Positions 35,371 through 48,446 of a stretch of DNA of 64,000 bases are shown here, piece after piece. Below the pieces are notes generated by a model that saw only the letters and a program-made list of their open reading frames with translations, was not told the DNA's origin and ran no database searches. The stretch spans positions 14,092,001 to 14,156,000 of the forward strand of contig JANVAS020000231.1 of the NCBI GenBank assembly GCA_027563935.2, in the 5' to 3' direction. A program made the position numbers and the translations under genes. Position 1 is the stretch's first letter, and every line of letters begins with the position of its first letter. Origin of the DNA: Costus lasius (Eukaryota > Streptophyta > Magnoliopsida > Zingiberales > Costaceae).

Positions 35371-36051
35371 TGTTGGTGTATATGCCCTGCAGACCGATGT
35401 ATATACATGGTCAGTCATTGTTTGACTGTACTTTGATAGAACTATTATTCTTTATAGAGGCATGGTCGTTATTATGCAGACTTTTCTACCTGTGTTGATG
35501 TATAGAGTTGCATAAATAATGTCCTAGGAGTTTGGTTGGATACATTCTCATAAGCTATATCCCTAGTCAAGGTACCTTAGTAGATATGGGACAGCTTTGG
35601 TATATGTGAGACGGGTGTATGGGCTGGTTAGGTGCGGGGCACAGTAACGCAGATATACAAGTGATCCTTAGACTTGAGGTATTCATGTCTAGATTTGATG
35701 ATGGATATGCTTTGATGCAGTCTTACGTCTTTCCGTAATTGGGAGACCAAAATGATTGTCATTGGGCATATCATAAGTTATATGAAGACATGGATGACCG
35801 ATAGTAGGATTTGCCACTTCCTTAATTGGAAGCATGATATCCACTTTGGGGCACCCCACCTCATTGGTGCATGACAGGAATGTGTGGCCACACTGATTGA
35901 GTCATGACCAATAGATTGGATTGATAAACAAGAGACTAATCTAATGGCAGGATATCAGTTCAGGCAAAGGGATATATATATATAATGCGTGGGAATCCTC
36001 GTTGCTTGTTTAGGAGTTGTTGCCATATAACTTAAGTCCTATGACATGGGT

Positions 36052-36102
36052 AGTAGTGATGTGTTGCTAGATACCCCTCACTACTTATGATGTTTACATC
36101 AT
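36052..36102 (+). other. Twin conserved hairpins in copia C LTR
   Basis: Hairpin 1: stem AGTAGTGA/TCACTACT (36052-36059, 36078-36085) around the 18-nt loop that is identical in the other copia family. Hairpin 2: ATGATG-TTTA-CATCAT (36087-36102), a perfect 6-bp stem. The corresponding stem in the B/E family is GATAAC/GTTATC, so the fold is shared while the sequence is not. Confidence 0.55.
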
Positions 36103-36828
36103 TGCCATCGTCATATGGATCCTACGGGGTCACACGAATAGACTCTTAACGTTGCTTTAATCAGAAGCCTTAGGATTAAGTTATTGGATAACTTGGATCA
36201 GTTTGGAAGATTTCATCAGTGCTAATGGACCTGATGAGATGGAAGAAAATTATTAGGGCCAATTTCCATTTTTGGCATATTGACCAAATTAACCATAGTT
36301 AGCTTCATTTGACCTTGGGTTAAATTGGATTGGATCCAGTTACATGGTTAGCATGCATAATGGACCTTGGGCCAAGCCCATTGCTTAATGGGGCTCGCTA
36401 ATAAGTTGTAATGAGAAGCCAAGAGGCTAAAAGGTATAATGGGGATGAAATAATAGGATAGGCCCTTATGGATTTGGGCTAATGCTATATTTGGTATCTC
36501 CTAGGTGATTGATTCAAATTGGATTTGAATTTAATCACTTAAAATAATTAATTGGAAAGTATTAGACGCATATGGGGCTGATTATTTATATAATTAGAAC
36601 CCTAACTCAATTAGAATTTGCGCCTATACCTAAATAGGCAAGCTATCTTCATGCCTTGGCGCATGAATGAGATTGATGCCTCTTTAGGCATGTGTTTGGG
36701 TGCATATGGCGTTGCTTTGCATGGCATTCCTTGGCTCATATGTAATCAAGATAATTAATTGTTCAAATTCCTTGATTTATGCTCAAATCACATTGACCTT
36801 CCAATTAACCCTAACCGCCCTTGATCTC

Positions 36829-36835
36829 TATAAAA
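36829..36835 (+). promoter_or_regulatory. TATA box of copia C LTR
   Basis: TATAAAA in the context CTCTATAAAACAAG fits a plant core promoter. It lies at about position 1460 of a 2.03 kb LTR, consistent with the U3/R border. The element is decayed and activity is doubtful. Confidence 0.55.
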
Positions 36836-37039
36836 CAAGCCCTTGTCGCCCCCTCTTATCTATCTAATCTCTTGGAGGCGTGAAGACAATAAGGGACGAC
36901 AACTTGAGAGCTTGGAGCTCTCCTTCTTCCATCAAAGGCGCAAGTTCTTTTTCTTCTCCCTCTCTTCTTGGCGCAAGGAGTCTCGGTGCTTGGTGGCGTC
37001 TCCTTGTCACAACCCCCCTTACTTCGTTGGCCATAGGCG

Positions 37040-38738
37040 TGCAGGAACCCCTTTCGAGAGGGGGGCGAAAACCCTATTGGGGTGGCGCATAAAATTTTGC
37101 AAGCGGAAGAAGGGTTTTCATAGATCTTAATATCGCATATGATTAACTTTCAAATGTCTAGATAGATAAGAGAAGGATCCATACCGTCGCCATCTCATGG
37201 ATGGAGTCTTGGAAGAAGAAAGCAAGAGAGATCTCCTCCAAAGGTTGTCGCACACAAGAGGAAGAAGACCTACTTCTTTGGGGCGACTTGTGCTAGCAAG
37301 GCTCCAAAGATTTCTTGATCGGTTGAAGGGATGAAGAGATGATCGCTTGGCCGAATCCTCTTGTTGTCGACCTCTACAACGCAAGCCGTGAGTCGTCTCA
37401 ACCAAGAGCGAATTGAGCGAGGAGAATAGAGAGGAGGCGTCTTTCCGAACGTGGAAACGTTCCCTCTTTGAAACCGAACATTCCAAAAATAGCAATGCCT
37501 TGACTACATGCGTTATGCGTTCACCAAGTGAACCAAGCGCATCTCTCTTCTCCCATATGAACCATGCGCTCAACCCATGAGCCGGTTCAATTTCTTTGGT
37601 TCAATGATTAAACCAAATCAGCCCAAACATTAAGTCTAGATCGAATTAGACCCCAAGGTCCTAGATCTGACCATTCATCATCTGACGCTTCTGATCTGAT
37701 CGATCTAGCATCACCACTCTCGATCGAAGCTTACCGATCTCAAGCCCTAATCAATCAAACATGATCAGACCAGATCTCACTTACAATCAGAGTTTAAATC
37801 CCTTTAAACTGAACCAAAACAATTCAGTCCACACGATCTGACTTAAGTAAGCCATATCATCAAATTGTGCGACCCTGAGGGTTTCCTTTAAATGTCGGTA
37901 ACGATAACTTACGTTATCACGATCAGTGAGGGGTATCTAGCAACACATCACTGTCTCCCGATATAAAGGAAAGAGTCTTCCAAGACTACACCCAAAACAT
38001 AGCTCAAGTGTGAATCCAACTCACAAGGCAAACATGTTTCCTTTGCCACTGGATGTTCTTATTGGACAAGCGTGTCAAGCTTGTAGCTCCAATATGATGA
38101 GCATGATTAGATCAGATGAACACAGTCACCTGGGTATGGCCATACACTCTCTCAATCATCTCATCCAGGGGGCCCCTTTAGAACATCACTCTCCTTAAAC
38201 AAGGAGACGGCAATCCTATGTCTATCACTAGTGCCCTAACATGACTCAAGCTCACCATCCAAGATAGTCTATAACCATTATGTTTCAAATGATATTGAAC
38301 TACCTCAAAACAATGACAATCATCATTTAGAAAACACAAGTGATCTCAAGTCAGAGGAAATGTGCCACTTGCAGCATTCAAGGATTATTCACATTGTGAC
38401 AAACAATTGAATATCCTAGTAGGGTCTGTCCAGTACATCCAATGTACCCATGAGTCTACATCTTATTCCATGCTCGAAGCATCCTATAAGATTAGAACAC
38501 ATATTAGTCTTAACCATATCAAGGCTATCTCATGTTCACCAAGATATATCGACTAAGGACATTATTGCATGTCAGCCTAGCTGAACAGCTTTGAGACATT
38601 ATTCAGTAGTACACTTATTACAGCAGACAAGGTAACAACCTGAATAACAACTATTGCCTTTATAAACTGAAAAGTTTATACATGATACTCTTACAATCCC
38701 AAGGCCTCAAACATTAGCCTTAAGGGCATACCCCAACA
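37040..38738 (-). repeat. 3' LTR of copia E
   Basis: The LTR is 1699 bp, plus-strand TGCAGGAACCCC to CATACCCCAACA. It contains the twin hairpins (37903-37918 and 37924-37953 on the plus strand) with a perfect GATAAC/GTTATC stem. Confidence 0.96.
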
Positions 38739-38758
38739 ATCTCCCACTTGCACTTAAT

Positions 38759-41700
38759 CTAATGGTTGAGAAACCTCAAACCCATATTATTACAGTGCTT
38801 CTCATGCTTCTACTGCGCCAGAGGCTTGGTAAGCGGGTCTGCCAGATTGTCATCTGTATGAACCTTGCAGACTTTGATCTCGCCACGATCTATGATCTCC
38901 CGGATCAAGTGAAACCGTCTCTGTATGTGCTTGGACTTCTAGTGCGACCGTGGTTCCTTTGCTTGTGCGATTGCTCCAGTGTTATCATAAAAGATAACCA
39001 AAGGATCTGCACTCGAAGGAACAACACCAAGTTCTCTCACGAACTTACGAATCCACACTGCCACCTTGGATGCTTCCGAGGCTGCAACATACTCGGCTTC
39101 TGTTGTGGAATCAGCAACAGTTGACTGTTTGAAACTCTTCCACACCACTGCTCCTCCATTCAAGCTAAAAACATAGCCTGATTGCGATCGGAAATCATCC
39201 TGGTCCGACTGGAACGAAGCGTCAGTATATCCTTCAATACTGAGTTCTTCCTGACCACCATATATCAAGAACATATCTTTGGTCCTCCGCAGATATTTTA
39301 AAATGTTCTTGACCGCAATCCAGTGTGCCTGACCTAGATTACTTTGGAACCGACTGGTCACGCTTAACCCGTAAGCGACGTCTGGGCGAGTACACAACAT
39401 CGCATACATAATGGATCCAATAGCCGAAGCATAAGGCGTATTGTCCATTTCATCTTTCTCAGTCTGTGTTTGTGGACACTGACTCTTCGAAAGATTCAGA
39501 CCATGTCTGACTGGAAGATATCCCCTTTTAGAATTCTCTAAATGGAATCTTTCCAGGACCTTATCGATGTAAGTACTCTGGCACAGCCCGAGAAGCCTCT
39601 TAGATCTATCTCTGTAGATCTTCACACCTAACACATAGGCTGCTTCTCCTAGATCATTCATCTGGAAACATTTCCTTAACCATGCCTTTACGGCATGCAT
39701 TTCAGGAATGTCATTTCCAATGATCAAGATATCATCGACGTAGAGGACTAGGAAAGTAATCACGCTCCCACTAAACCTCTTATATACACACGGGTCATCC
39801 TCGTTCTTGATGAAACCAAATTCAGTGACTGATTCATCAAAACGAATATTCCAGCTTCTTGATGCTTGTTTAAGTCCATAAATGGACTTCTTTAACTTGC
39901 ATATTTTATGACGATCTGATGGATTAGTGAAACCTTCAGGTTGTGTCATATACACATCCTCATCCAGATTTCCATTAAGGAAAGCTGTCTTCACATCCAT
40001 CTGCCAGATCTCATAATCGTAATATGCAGCTATCGCGAAAAGAATCCGAATAGACTTAAACATGGCTACAGGTGAGAAAGTTTCATCATAATCTATCCCG
40101 TAGATTTGTTTGAAACCTTTCGCAACTAGCCTGCCTTTATAGGTAACCACGTTACCATCCATGTCAATCTTCTTCTTGAAGATCCATTTACAGCCTATAG
40201 GGATTACTCCCGGAGGCGGATCAACCAAATCCCAGACTTGGTTATCTGACATGGAGTCCATCTCGGCTCGCATAGCATCAAGCCATCTAGCTGACTCCGG
40301 TCCACTGACCGCTTCCGCATAAGTGAGGGGTTCATCATTATCAATGATGTAGACTCCGTCATAGCGCTCAGGCTGTCGACGGATCCTTCCCGATCTTCGC
40401 GGTTCCCGTGATATCTGAGCCTCAGGTTGTTCAATAACCTGATCTACCGGCTCAGGCTCATCCAACTGTGCTTGACTACTTTGTCCTTCTTCTGGATTCT
40501 CATCCAGCTTTATTTCTCTCCCACTGGCCTCTTGCAGAAGAAACTCCTTCTCAAGAAATATGGTCGTCCGAGCAACAAAAACCTTGTTCTCTTTGGGATC
40601 GTAGAAATAATAACCCTTAGTTTCCTTAGGGTAACCGACAAAGATACATTTCTCAGATCTGCTCTCTAGTTTCCCAGAGGCGAGCTTTTTGACATAAGCC
40701 TCGCAACCCTAGATCCTGATAAATGTCAAGCTCGGCTGTTTCCCATACCATAACTCATATGGAGTCTTAGAAACTGCCTTGGTTGGCACTCGGTTTAGTA
40801 CCTTTGCAGCTGTTTCCAGTGCAAATCCCCAAAAGGAGTAAGGTAGAGTAGCCTGACTCATCATAGAACGAACCATATCAAGTAACGTTCTATTTCTCCT
40901 CTCGGACACACCATTCCATTGCGGTGTTCCTGGCGGAGTGAGCTGCGAGATAATCCCACACTCCTTTTGATAGTCAGTAAAAGTATGACTTAGGTATTCT
41001 CCACCTCGATCTGAGCGAAGTGCCTTGATATTTCGGCCTAGCTGATTTTGTACTTCATTCTTGAATTCTTTGAACTTGTCAAAAGATTCACTTTTATGTC
41101 TCATCAGATAGACATAACCATACCTACTGAAATCATCAGTAAAGGTAATGAAGTACAGATAGCCACCTCTGGCATGTTTACTAAATGGCCCACACACATC
41201 ACTGTGTATAAGGTCAAGTAAACCTGAAGCCCTTTGACATTTATTAGGAAAAGGTGACTTCGTCATTTTACCCATCAAACAAGCTTTGCATGTATCAATC
41301 TCCTTATAGGAGAATGATCCCAGCAGTCCATGATCATGCAACCGCTTAATGCATTTCTCGTTAATATGGCCTAAACGATTATGCCATAGCAAGGTGCTGT
41401 CATCAGCATACTTGGCTTTCTTATTATCAATATTTTGTATCGAACATTCCATGTCCAACATGAATAACCCGTTGTTAATTGAACCAGTTGCATAAACAAT
41501 ATTATCATAAGATAAAACACACTTTGAAATATTGCATTCAAAGGAAAATCCCTTCCTGACAAGAGCAGGAATGGAGATAATATTTTTAGTAATACTGGGA
41601 ACAAAATAACAACTGTTTAGTTCCAATACAAGTCCAGATGGTAAAAAGATGAAATAGTCTCCTACAGCAACAGCAGCAACCCGTGCCCCGTTTCCTACTC

Positions 41701-42643
41701 GTAGGTCCACCTCATGCTGTCCCACCTGTCTTCTTCTCTTGAGTTCCTGTACATTTGAACAAATGTGAACTCCACATGCAGTGTCCAACACCCATGATAT
41801 AGAAGAAGATGAAAACATGACTTCAGTCACGAATATACCTGAGCCAGAAGCGATGCTTCCCCTCTTATCTCCTTGGAGCGCTTTACAGTCCTTTTTCCAG
41901 TGACCCAGCTGGCCACAGTGGAAACACCTGTATTCCTTCGACCGCTTCACCTTCTGTTTCAGAGCCTTGTTGTAGTTCTTGACAGGGGCTTTGCCCTTCT
42001 TCCCCTTCTTCTTGTTCCTTGAAGGAACCATTAAGACAGAGGTTGAAGGCTTTCCCTTCAGAGTTTCCTCAGTAGTCAAGAGCATATTCAGTAGCTCTGC
42101 CGGAGTACAATCGATTTTGTTCATATTAAAGTTAATGATGAACGCATCGAAAGAAGGCGGAAGAGACTGCAGAATAATGTCTACAGCAAGCTCCTGATTG
42201 ATGGTATGCCCCAGTTTCTCTAGAGCCTCCTTGTGCTCAATCATCTTGAGCACGTGAGCTCCCACTGGGCTCCCTTCAGCCAGTTTGCTCTGAAAGAAAA
42301 GCTTGGTCAGATTATAGCGTTCCGTCCTAGCCTGTGCAGCATATAGCATCTTGAGGTTCGCTATAATTTCTATAGCCGACATATCCTCATGCTGACGCTG
42401 CAGCGGTGGCGTCATAGACGCTAGCATCAGGCAAGCGACATCAATGCTATCATTGACATGCTTTTCATAGGCATCCCGAACCGCCCTTGCGGCGTTCGGA
42501 GTGGGCTGAGGCGGTATTGCCGTCTCGAGGACATACAGTTTCCTCTCTGCCTTAAGAACAATCTTAAGGTGTCCGTACCAGTCCGAGAAGTTCGGCCCAG
42601 CAAACTTCTCCCTTTCCAGTAGGGATCGCACATTGAAGCTCAT
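38759..42643 (-). pseudogene. Copia E gag-pol polyprotein with three nonsense codons
   Basis: The frame runs from ATG at 42643 to TAG at 38759-38761. It has 1294 codons, one more than B and F because of an extra Ser before the protease motif. Zinc knuckle, WVLDTAC protease, integrase D,D,E, YVDD reverse transcriptase and RNase H are all visible. TAG codons at 40709-40711 (Trp in B and F), 38939-38941 (Gln) and 38810-38812 (Gln) interrupt it. Each is a single transition in a CTG/CAG context. There are no frameshifts, which fits a young copy damaged by point mutation only. Confidence 0.93.
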
Positions 42644-44434
42644 GGTGTTCGTTGCTGCAGAAATCTACAACAATGCAAGAACAGCAAGGTCAGTATCAAT
42701 GTCAAGAATCAATCAGGACTTAAGAAAGATTCCTTTTCTCACTATTTTTATCTGGCTGAAAAATCCAGCAAAACAGCCCAAAAGAGTAGAACTCTTTTAG
42801 TGAGATGGGATCCAGATTTCATACTTGGTCTCCGCGTCCCGCTTAGGCGAGATAAGATGCACAGAGAGTACAAGCACTAATCTCTGGTAGGCAGTCCCTG
42901 CCAATCGCCAACCCGTGCGATTCCCCTTCATCTGGGCAATCCAGCAGACTGTGCCAACTGAGTTGGTACATCATAGTCTCTGATCCCACAGATGGCTGCC
43001 TCCATGTGCTACCATATGCGCCACATATGTAGCCTACATGGCCAAGCTCACCCGACCTACTCCCTGGACCACCACATGCTATGCTGAGCAACGAGAAGCG
43101 ATGAATCCCTTCTCTGTAACACGCAGGTGAAATCACACACCGTCTGAAGATAGATGGACGTGCCCACTGAGTGGGTACAACACGGCTCCAACGATAATCA
43201 GAACAATGAGGTTTCGCGTCAGAAGGCTTACGAGCTTGATATTTCGTCGTTGGATTTTAACGGTCTTTTATCTTCTTCACTATCATGCAATTCCTATGGT
43301 GATAGCAGAAGATAAACTAATCATGCAATTCTAATATTAAACAATAAAAGAAAGCATGGATCTTATGTGGTAAAAGCCCATAGCCTAAGTAAGACCTTAA
43401 TATCACTTAAGTCTTCACTTGCTTTTCTTCATGGGACTTTTGCTGCTCATCTGGCCCAAACCAGGGCCAAGCGCCAACTGCAGCTCAGGTGCGCCCACCA
43501 GGAAGATGCGCCTAGTCCTAGGGTCGAATCCTAGACCTCCCACCTGGTCAAGCCTCTGCTGCATGCGCCTCTGCCAAATGTGCTCTATGCTCTTCTCTGA
43601 TTAATTTACAAATTAATCTATCTAGACAAGATTGACTCGCAGGTCAATAACATTTATAAATTAAAAACAATGTGATACGCAGATCACAATAATTAATTTA
43701 CTTTTCAATTCAGGCACGCAGGCCCCAGCACAGCAAACATTTAACATGGGCAGCCCACATAAGAATAAATAAACAAGCAATATGGCATCAAACATCATGT
43801 GATCCAGGATAAGAAAATAAAATTTCGAAAACCCCATTGGCATCAATTTTAATTCTCTTATATGCTCTACAACCTTACAACGGTACATTAATAGGGATCC
43901 ACTCATCCAAACTAGTCAGATCCAATGCCCTTGCATGCACCAAGTCCTAACTGACTTGAGTCGACCCAATGGTCAACTATGCATGCGCCAAGGGCTGAAC
44001 AACCACAATGAGGTCTGGCAAACGGGTGTGAGCCCGGGCTTAACTCATGTGCGTTCAACAAACATCTCAACCAGACATCGCTACACACCTATGATGCAGT
44101 CGACCTATAGCCACCATTTGCTTGCGCAAGGGTGCTATCTGGTCGACCCATCTAGGCTGTCAGATGGTCTGATCAGACTAGTTGGATCTAACCTAGAGGA
44201 TGACTTCAACCCTACTAACCCGTCTAAGGGTTTATAGTAGGCGCTTAGTCTAATGATAGGCGCGCAAGTGATATTCTTTTGATAAAACATCAACAACAAA
44301 GATGCGCCTACTAAACATGTGCAAACATAAAAGCATATGCTATCAATTTCGCATGTAACCTATAGATCTAAGCATGTTGCGCAAACAAGGATCACAAAAT
44401 AGCATCAAGCAATCATATGAATATATATAAACCT
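42644..44434 (-). other. Copia E 5' leader (untranslated)
   Basis: It aligns with the leaders of A, B and F. Paired hairpins lie at 42951-42974 and 43160-43183. The tRNA-like module has T-arm 43518-43534 (CTAGG/CCTAG on the plus strand) and A-box 43566-43576. No coding potential is visible. Confidence 0.7.
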
Positions 44435-44446
44435 GCTCTGATACCA
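44435..44446 (-). other. Primer-binding site, copia E (tRNA-iMet)
   Basis: The minus strand reads TGGTATCAGAGC, two bases inside the 5' LTR boundary at 44449. Confidence 0.9.
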
Positions 44447-44448
44447 GT

Positions 44449-46147
44449 TGCAGGAACCCCTTTCGAGAGGGGGGCGAAAACCCTATTGGGGTGGCGCATA
44501 AAATTTTGCAAGCGGAAGAAGGGTTTTCATAGATCTTAATATCGCATATGATTAACTTTCAAATGTCTAGATAGATAAGAGAAGGATCCATACCGTCGCC
44601 ATCTCTTGGATGGAGTCTTGGAAGAAGAAAGCAAGAGAGATCTCCTCCAAAGGTTGTCGCACACAAGAGGAAGAAGACCTACTTCTTTGGGGCGACTTGT
44701 GCTAGCAAGGCTCCAAAGATTTCTTGATCGGTTGAAGGGATGAAGAGATGATCGCTTGGCCGAATCCTCTTGTTGTTGACCTCTACAACGCAAGCCGTGA
44801 GTCGTCTCAACCAAGAGCGAATTGAGCGAGGAGAATAGAGAGGAGGCGTCTTTCCGAACGTGGAAACGTTCCCTCTTTGAAACCGAACATTCCAAAAATA
44901 GCAATGCCTTGACTACATGCGTTATGCGTTCACCAAGTGAACCAAGCGCATCTCTCTTCTCCCATATGAACCATGCGCTCAACCCATGAGCCGGTTCAAT
45001 TTCTTTGGTTCAATGATTAAACCAAATCAGCCCAAACATTAAGTCTAGATCGAATTAGACCCCAAGGTCCTAGATCTGACCATTCATCATCTGACGCTTC
45101 TGATCTGATCGATCTAGCATCACCACTCTCGATCAAAGCTTACCGATCTCAAGCCCTAATCAATCAAACATGATCAGACCAGATCTCACTTACAATCAGA
45201 GTTTAAATCCCTTTAAACTGAACCAAAACAATTCAGTCCACACAATCTGACTTAAGTAAGCCATATCATCAAATTGTGCGACCCTGAGGGTTTCCTTTAA
45301 ATGTCGGTAACGATAACTTACGTTATCACGATCAGTGAGGGGTATCTAGCAACACATCACTGTCTCCCGATATAAAGGAAAGAGTCTTCCAAGACTACAC
45401 CCAAAACATAGCTCAAGTGTGAATCCAACTCACAAGGCAAACATGTTTCCTTTGCCACTGGATGTTCTTATTGGACAAGCGTGTCAAGCTTGTAGCTCCA
45501 ATATGATGAGCATGATTAGATCAGATGAACACAGTCACCTGGGTATGGCCATACACTCTCTCAATCATCTCATCCAGGGGGCCCCTTTAGAACATCACTC
45601 TCCTTAAACAAGGAGACGGCAATCCTCTGTCTATCACTAGTGCCCTAACATGACTCAAGCTCACCATCCAAGATAGTCTATAACCATTATGTTTCAAATG
45701 ATATTGAACTACCTCAAAACAATGACAATCATCATTTAGAAAACACAAGTGATCTCAAGTCAGAGGAAATGTGCCACTTGCAGCATTCAAGGATTATTCA
45801 CATTGTGACAAACAATTGAATATCCTAGTAGGGTCTGTCCAGTACATCCAATGTACCCATGAGTCTACATCTTATTCCATGCTCGAAGCATCCTATAAGA
45901 TTAGAACACATATTAGTCTTAACCATATCAAGGCTGTCTCATGTTCACCAAGATATATCGACTAAGGACATTATTGCATTTCAGCCTAGCTGAACAGCTT
46001 TGAGACATTATTCAGTAGTACACTTATTACAGCAGACAAGGTAACAACCTGAATAACAACTATTGCCTTTATAAACTGAAAAGTTTATACATGATACTCT
46101 TACAATCCCAAGGCCTCAAACATTAGCCTTAAGGGCATACCCCAACA
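44449..46147 (-). repeat. 5' LTR of copia E
   Basis: This 1699-bp LTR is nearly identical to the one at 37040-38738, with about eight substitutions by eye and no indel. It is followed by the target duplication AGGCG. Confidence 0.96.
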
Positions 46148-46152
46148 AGGCG

Positions 46153-46514
46153 TACCTTGCTTGAAGGTGGCGCATCTACTTCATCCTGACCTCTTCTTCG
46201 CGCTTCTACCTTGGAGGTGGCGCAAGACAAGAAGAGGGTGACAAAGGCTTGATTCTCTTCCCGAGGCTAGCACCAAGCGTGGAAGGGAGCAATGTTGAGA
46301 CGGTCGACGCATGGATACTTGTAGAGGGCGAACACTTAGGCGCCTTCAACATGACTTCAACGACTAAGCAAGCAAAAGAGGTATATCTCTAACACATCCT
46401 TGTGTCTTCTCTCTTGCATGGATCCTTGGGAAAGGAATATGTTTCGGGTGTAATGACTCTTCCGCTGCGTCCTAGGACTGTAAAATATTAAATTACACCC
46501 GGTATTCCCTAACA
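46153..46514 (+). repeat. Copia C 3' LTR, right part
   Basis: This is the continuation of the LTR broken by copia E. It has GAGGCTAGCACC, similar to the CTAGCA hairpin region of the other family, and ends TTCCCTAACA. Athila pol sequence (GGATTCTAC...) starts directly after it. The exact last base is uncertain by one or two positions. Confidence 0.7.
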
Positions 46515-48446
46515 CAGGATTCTACCAGCGATTCATCAAGGATTTCTCTAAACTTGCTAGACCTCTTACAAATTTACATTTTAAAGATGTAAAATTTTCT
46601 TTTGATGAAGATTGTTTATCTGCTTTTCAGGAACTAAAGAAGGCTTTGGTTTCAGCACCTATCATTCAGCCTCCAGATTGGGATTTACCCTATGAGCTCA
46701 TGTGTGATGTCAGCGATTATGCAATTGGAGCAGTCTTGGGACAAAGGAAAGACGAAAAGCCCTATGTCATCCATTATGCTAGTAGGACTTTGGATGAGAC
46801 ACAGAGAAATTACTCTATCACCAAGAAGGAACTTCTGGCTGTAGTATTTGCCTTTGATAAATTTAGATCATACTTGATTAACTCCAAAGTGGTAGTGTAC
46901 ATTGATCATGCAGCTGTTAGGTACTTAATGTAGAAAAAGGATACTAAACCATGATTACTCAGATGGATTTTACTTTTGCAAAAATTTGATTTGGAGATTA
47001 AAGACAAAAGGGGATCAGAAAACCTTGTTGCAAATCATCTTTCAAGGATAATGGTAGATACTGAAAAGAATGATGAGATCAATGATTCCTTCCCTAAAGA
47101 ATAACTCTTAGCCATTGAACAACTCAGAGCCCCCTAGTATGCTGACGTAGTGAATTATCTTGTAGCTAATATTTTTCTTCCTGATTTGAGCTACCAAAAA
47201 AGGAAGAGAATTTTGGCTGAGGTGAAACACTATTTTTGGGATGAGCCTTATGTGCTTAGAAGATGTGCAGATGGCATTTTTAGAAGATGTGTACCTGAAG
47301 AAGAAGTTGCAGATATATTGCTTCAATGCAATGGATCTTCTTATGGTGGTCATGCTAGTACCGAGAAGACTGCTTTCAAAGTGTTGCAATCAGGATTTTA
47401 TTAGCCCACAATTTTCAAAGATGCTATAAACTTTGTTTTATCTTGTGATAGATGTCAAAAAATAGGGAACATTAACCGGAGACATGAGATGCCACTGTCT
47501 AATATTCTTGAGGTTGAGATATTTGATGTTTGGGGAATAGATTTCATGGGACCTTTTCCATCTTCTGGAGGTAACAGGTACATTCTGGTGGCAGTTGATT
47601 ATGTTTCAAAATGGATTGAGGCTCTTGCTTCCCCTACCAATGATTCCAGAGTTGTAGTTAAACTTTTCAAAAAATTTATCTTTCCACGGTACGGGACACC
47701 ACGAGTAGTAATCAGTGATGGAGGCTCGCATTTCATCGAACACAAATTCTCAGCCCTGCTCAGGAAGTATGGGGTAAATCATAGATTTGCAACACTCTTA
47801 TCACCCCCAAACAAGTGGTCAAGTTGAGATATCAAATAGAGAAATTAAAGGAATTTTGGAAAAGATAGTGTCACACACTAGAAAAGACTGGGCATTCAAA
47901 CTTGATGACGCATTATGGGCATACAGGACTGCTTTCAAAACACCCATAGGTATGTCACCTTTTCAATTGATTTATGGAAAATCATGTTACCTTCCTGTAG
48001 AGCTCGAACATAAGGCGTTCTGGGCAATCAAGAGGATGAATTTCAACTTGAAGAACGCGGGTGAAAAATGGAGGTTACAATTAAACGAGCTAGATGAAAT
48101 CAGACTCTCTTCATATGAAAATGCAAGAATTTGCAAAGAGAGGACTAAAAGATGGCATGATCGACATATTTTTAGAAAAGACTTCCAACCAGGTGACTTT
48201 GTTCTTTTGTTCAATTCTAGATTGAGACTTTTCCCTGGAAAGCTTAAATCTCGATGGTCTGGTCCTTTTCAGGTAAAGAAAGCCTATCCTTACGGAGCTG
48301 TAGACATATGGAGCGATAAAACAGGAGAATTTAAGGTTAATGGTCAAAGTTTGAAGCATTATTATCAAGAAGAGCAAATTGGAGAAAAAGAAAGTTTTTA
48401 CGTTGATGAGTCACGATCAAATCCGAGTGCAAAAGGGTTAAGCTAA
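46515..48446 (+). pseudogene. Athila G pol fragment: RT end, RNase H, integrase
   Basis: It begins inside reverse transcriptase at the FYQRFIKDFSKLARPLT motif. It continues with RNase H (CDVSDYAIGAVLGQR, about 46700-46935) and integrase: an HHCC finger (HASTEKT...CDRCQK, 47340-47460), catalytic motifs [15 protein letters not shown] and [10 protein letters not shown], and the C-terminal tail to the stop at 48444-48446. Breaks: TAG at 46931-46933, a TGA about 20 bp later, TAG at 47402-47404 (expected Trp) and a frameshift near 47800. It is a different element from L1: opposite strand and clearly diverged. Everything upstream of RT is missing at the junction with copia C. Confidence 0.88.

Larger units (their letters stand above)
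35371..37039 (+). repeat. Copia C 3' LTR, left part (second copia family)
   Basis: It starts TGTTGGTGTATATGCC right after the polypurine tract. The sequence differs from the A/B/E/F family LTR but is distantly related: it shares the block AGTGATGTGTTGCTAG at 36054-36069 and the hairpin layout there. It has an (AT)n run near 35970 and a TATAAAA box at 36829-36835. Copia E interrupts it at 37039; the rest is at 46153-46514. The reconstructed LTR is about 2.03 kb. Confidence 0.85.
37040..46147 (-). mobile_element. Copia E: complete Ty1/copia LTR retrotransposon
   Basis: This is a full-length minus-strand element of 9108 bp with target duplication AGGCG (37035-37039 and 46148-46152). Both LTRs are 1699 bp and differ at about eight positions by eye, so it is recent. 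Same family as B and F. Its frame has three nonsense codons. It sits in the 3' LTR of copia C. Confidence 0.97.

Noticed and set aside
38762..39124. Frame of 120 codons antisense to copia RNase H (also 14907-15269 and 59502-59864)
   Set aside because: It is the reverse-strand shadow of a strongly conserved RNase H reading frame and appears in each copy for that reason.
46148..46514. Separate gene upstream of Athila G
   Set aside because: The segment continues the C-family LTR interrupted by copia E, shown by the AGGCG duplication on both sides of E.
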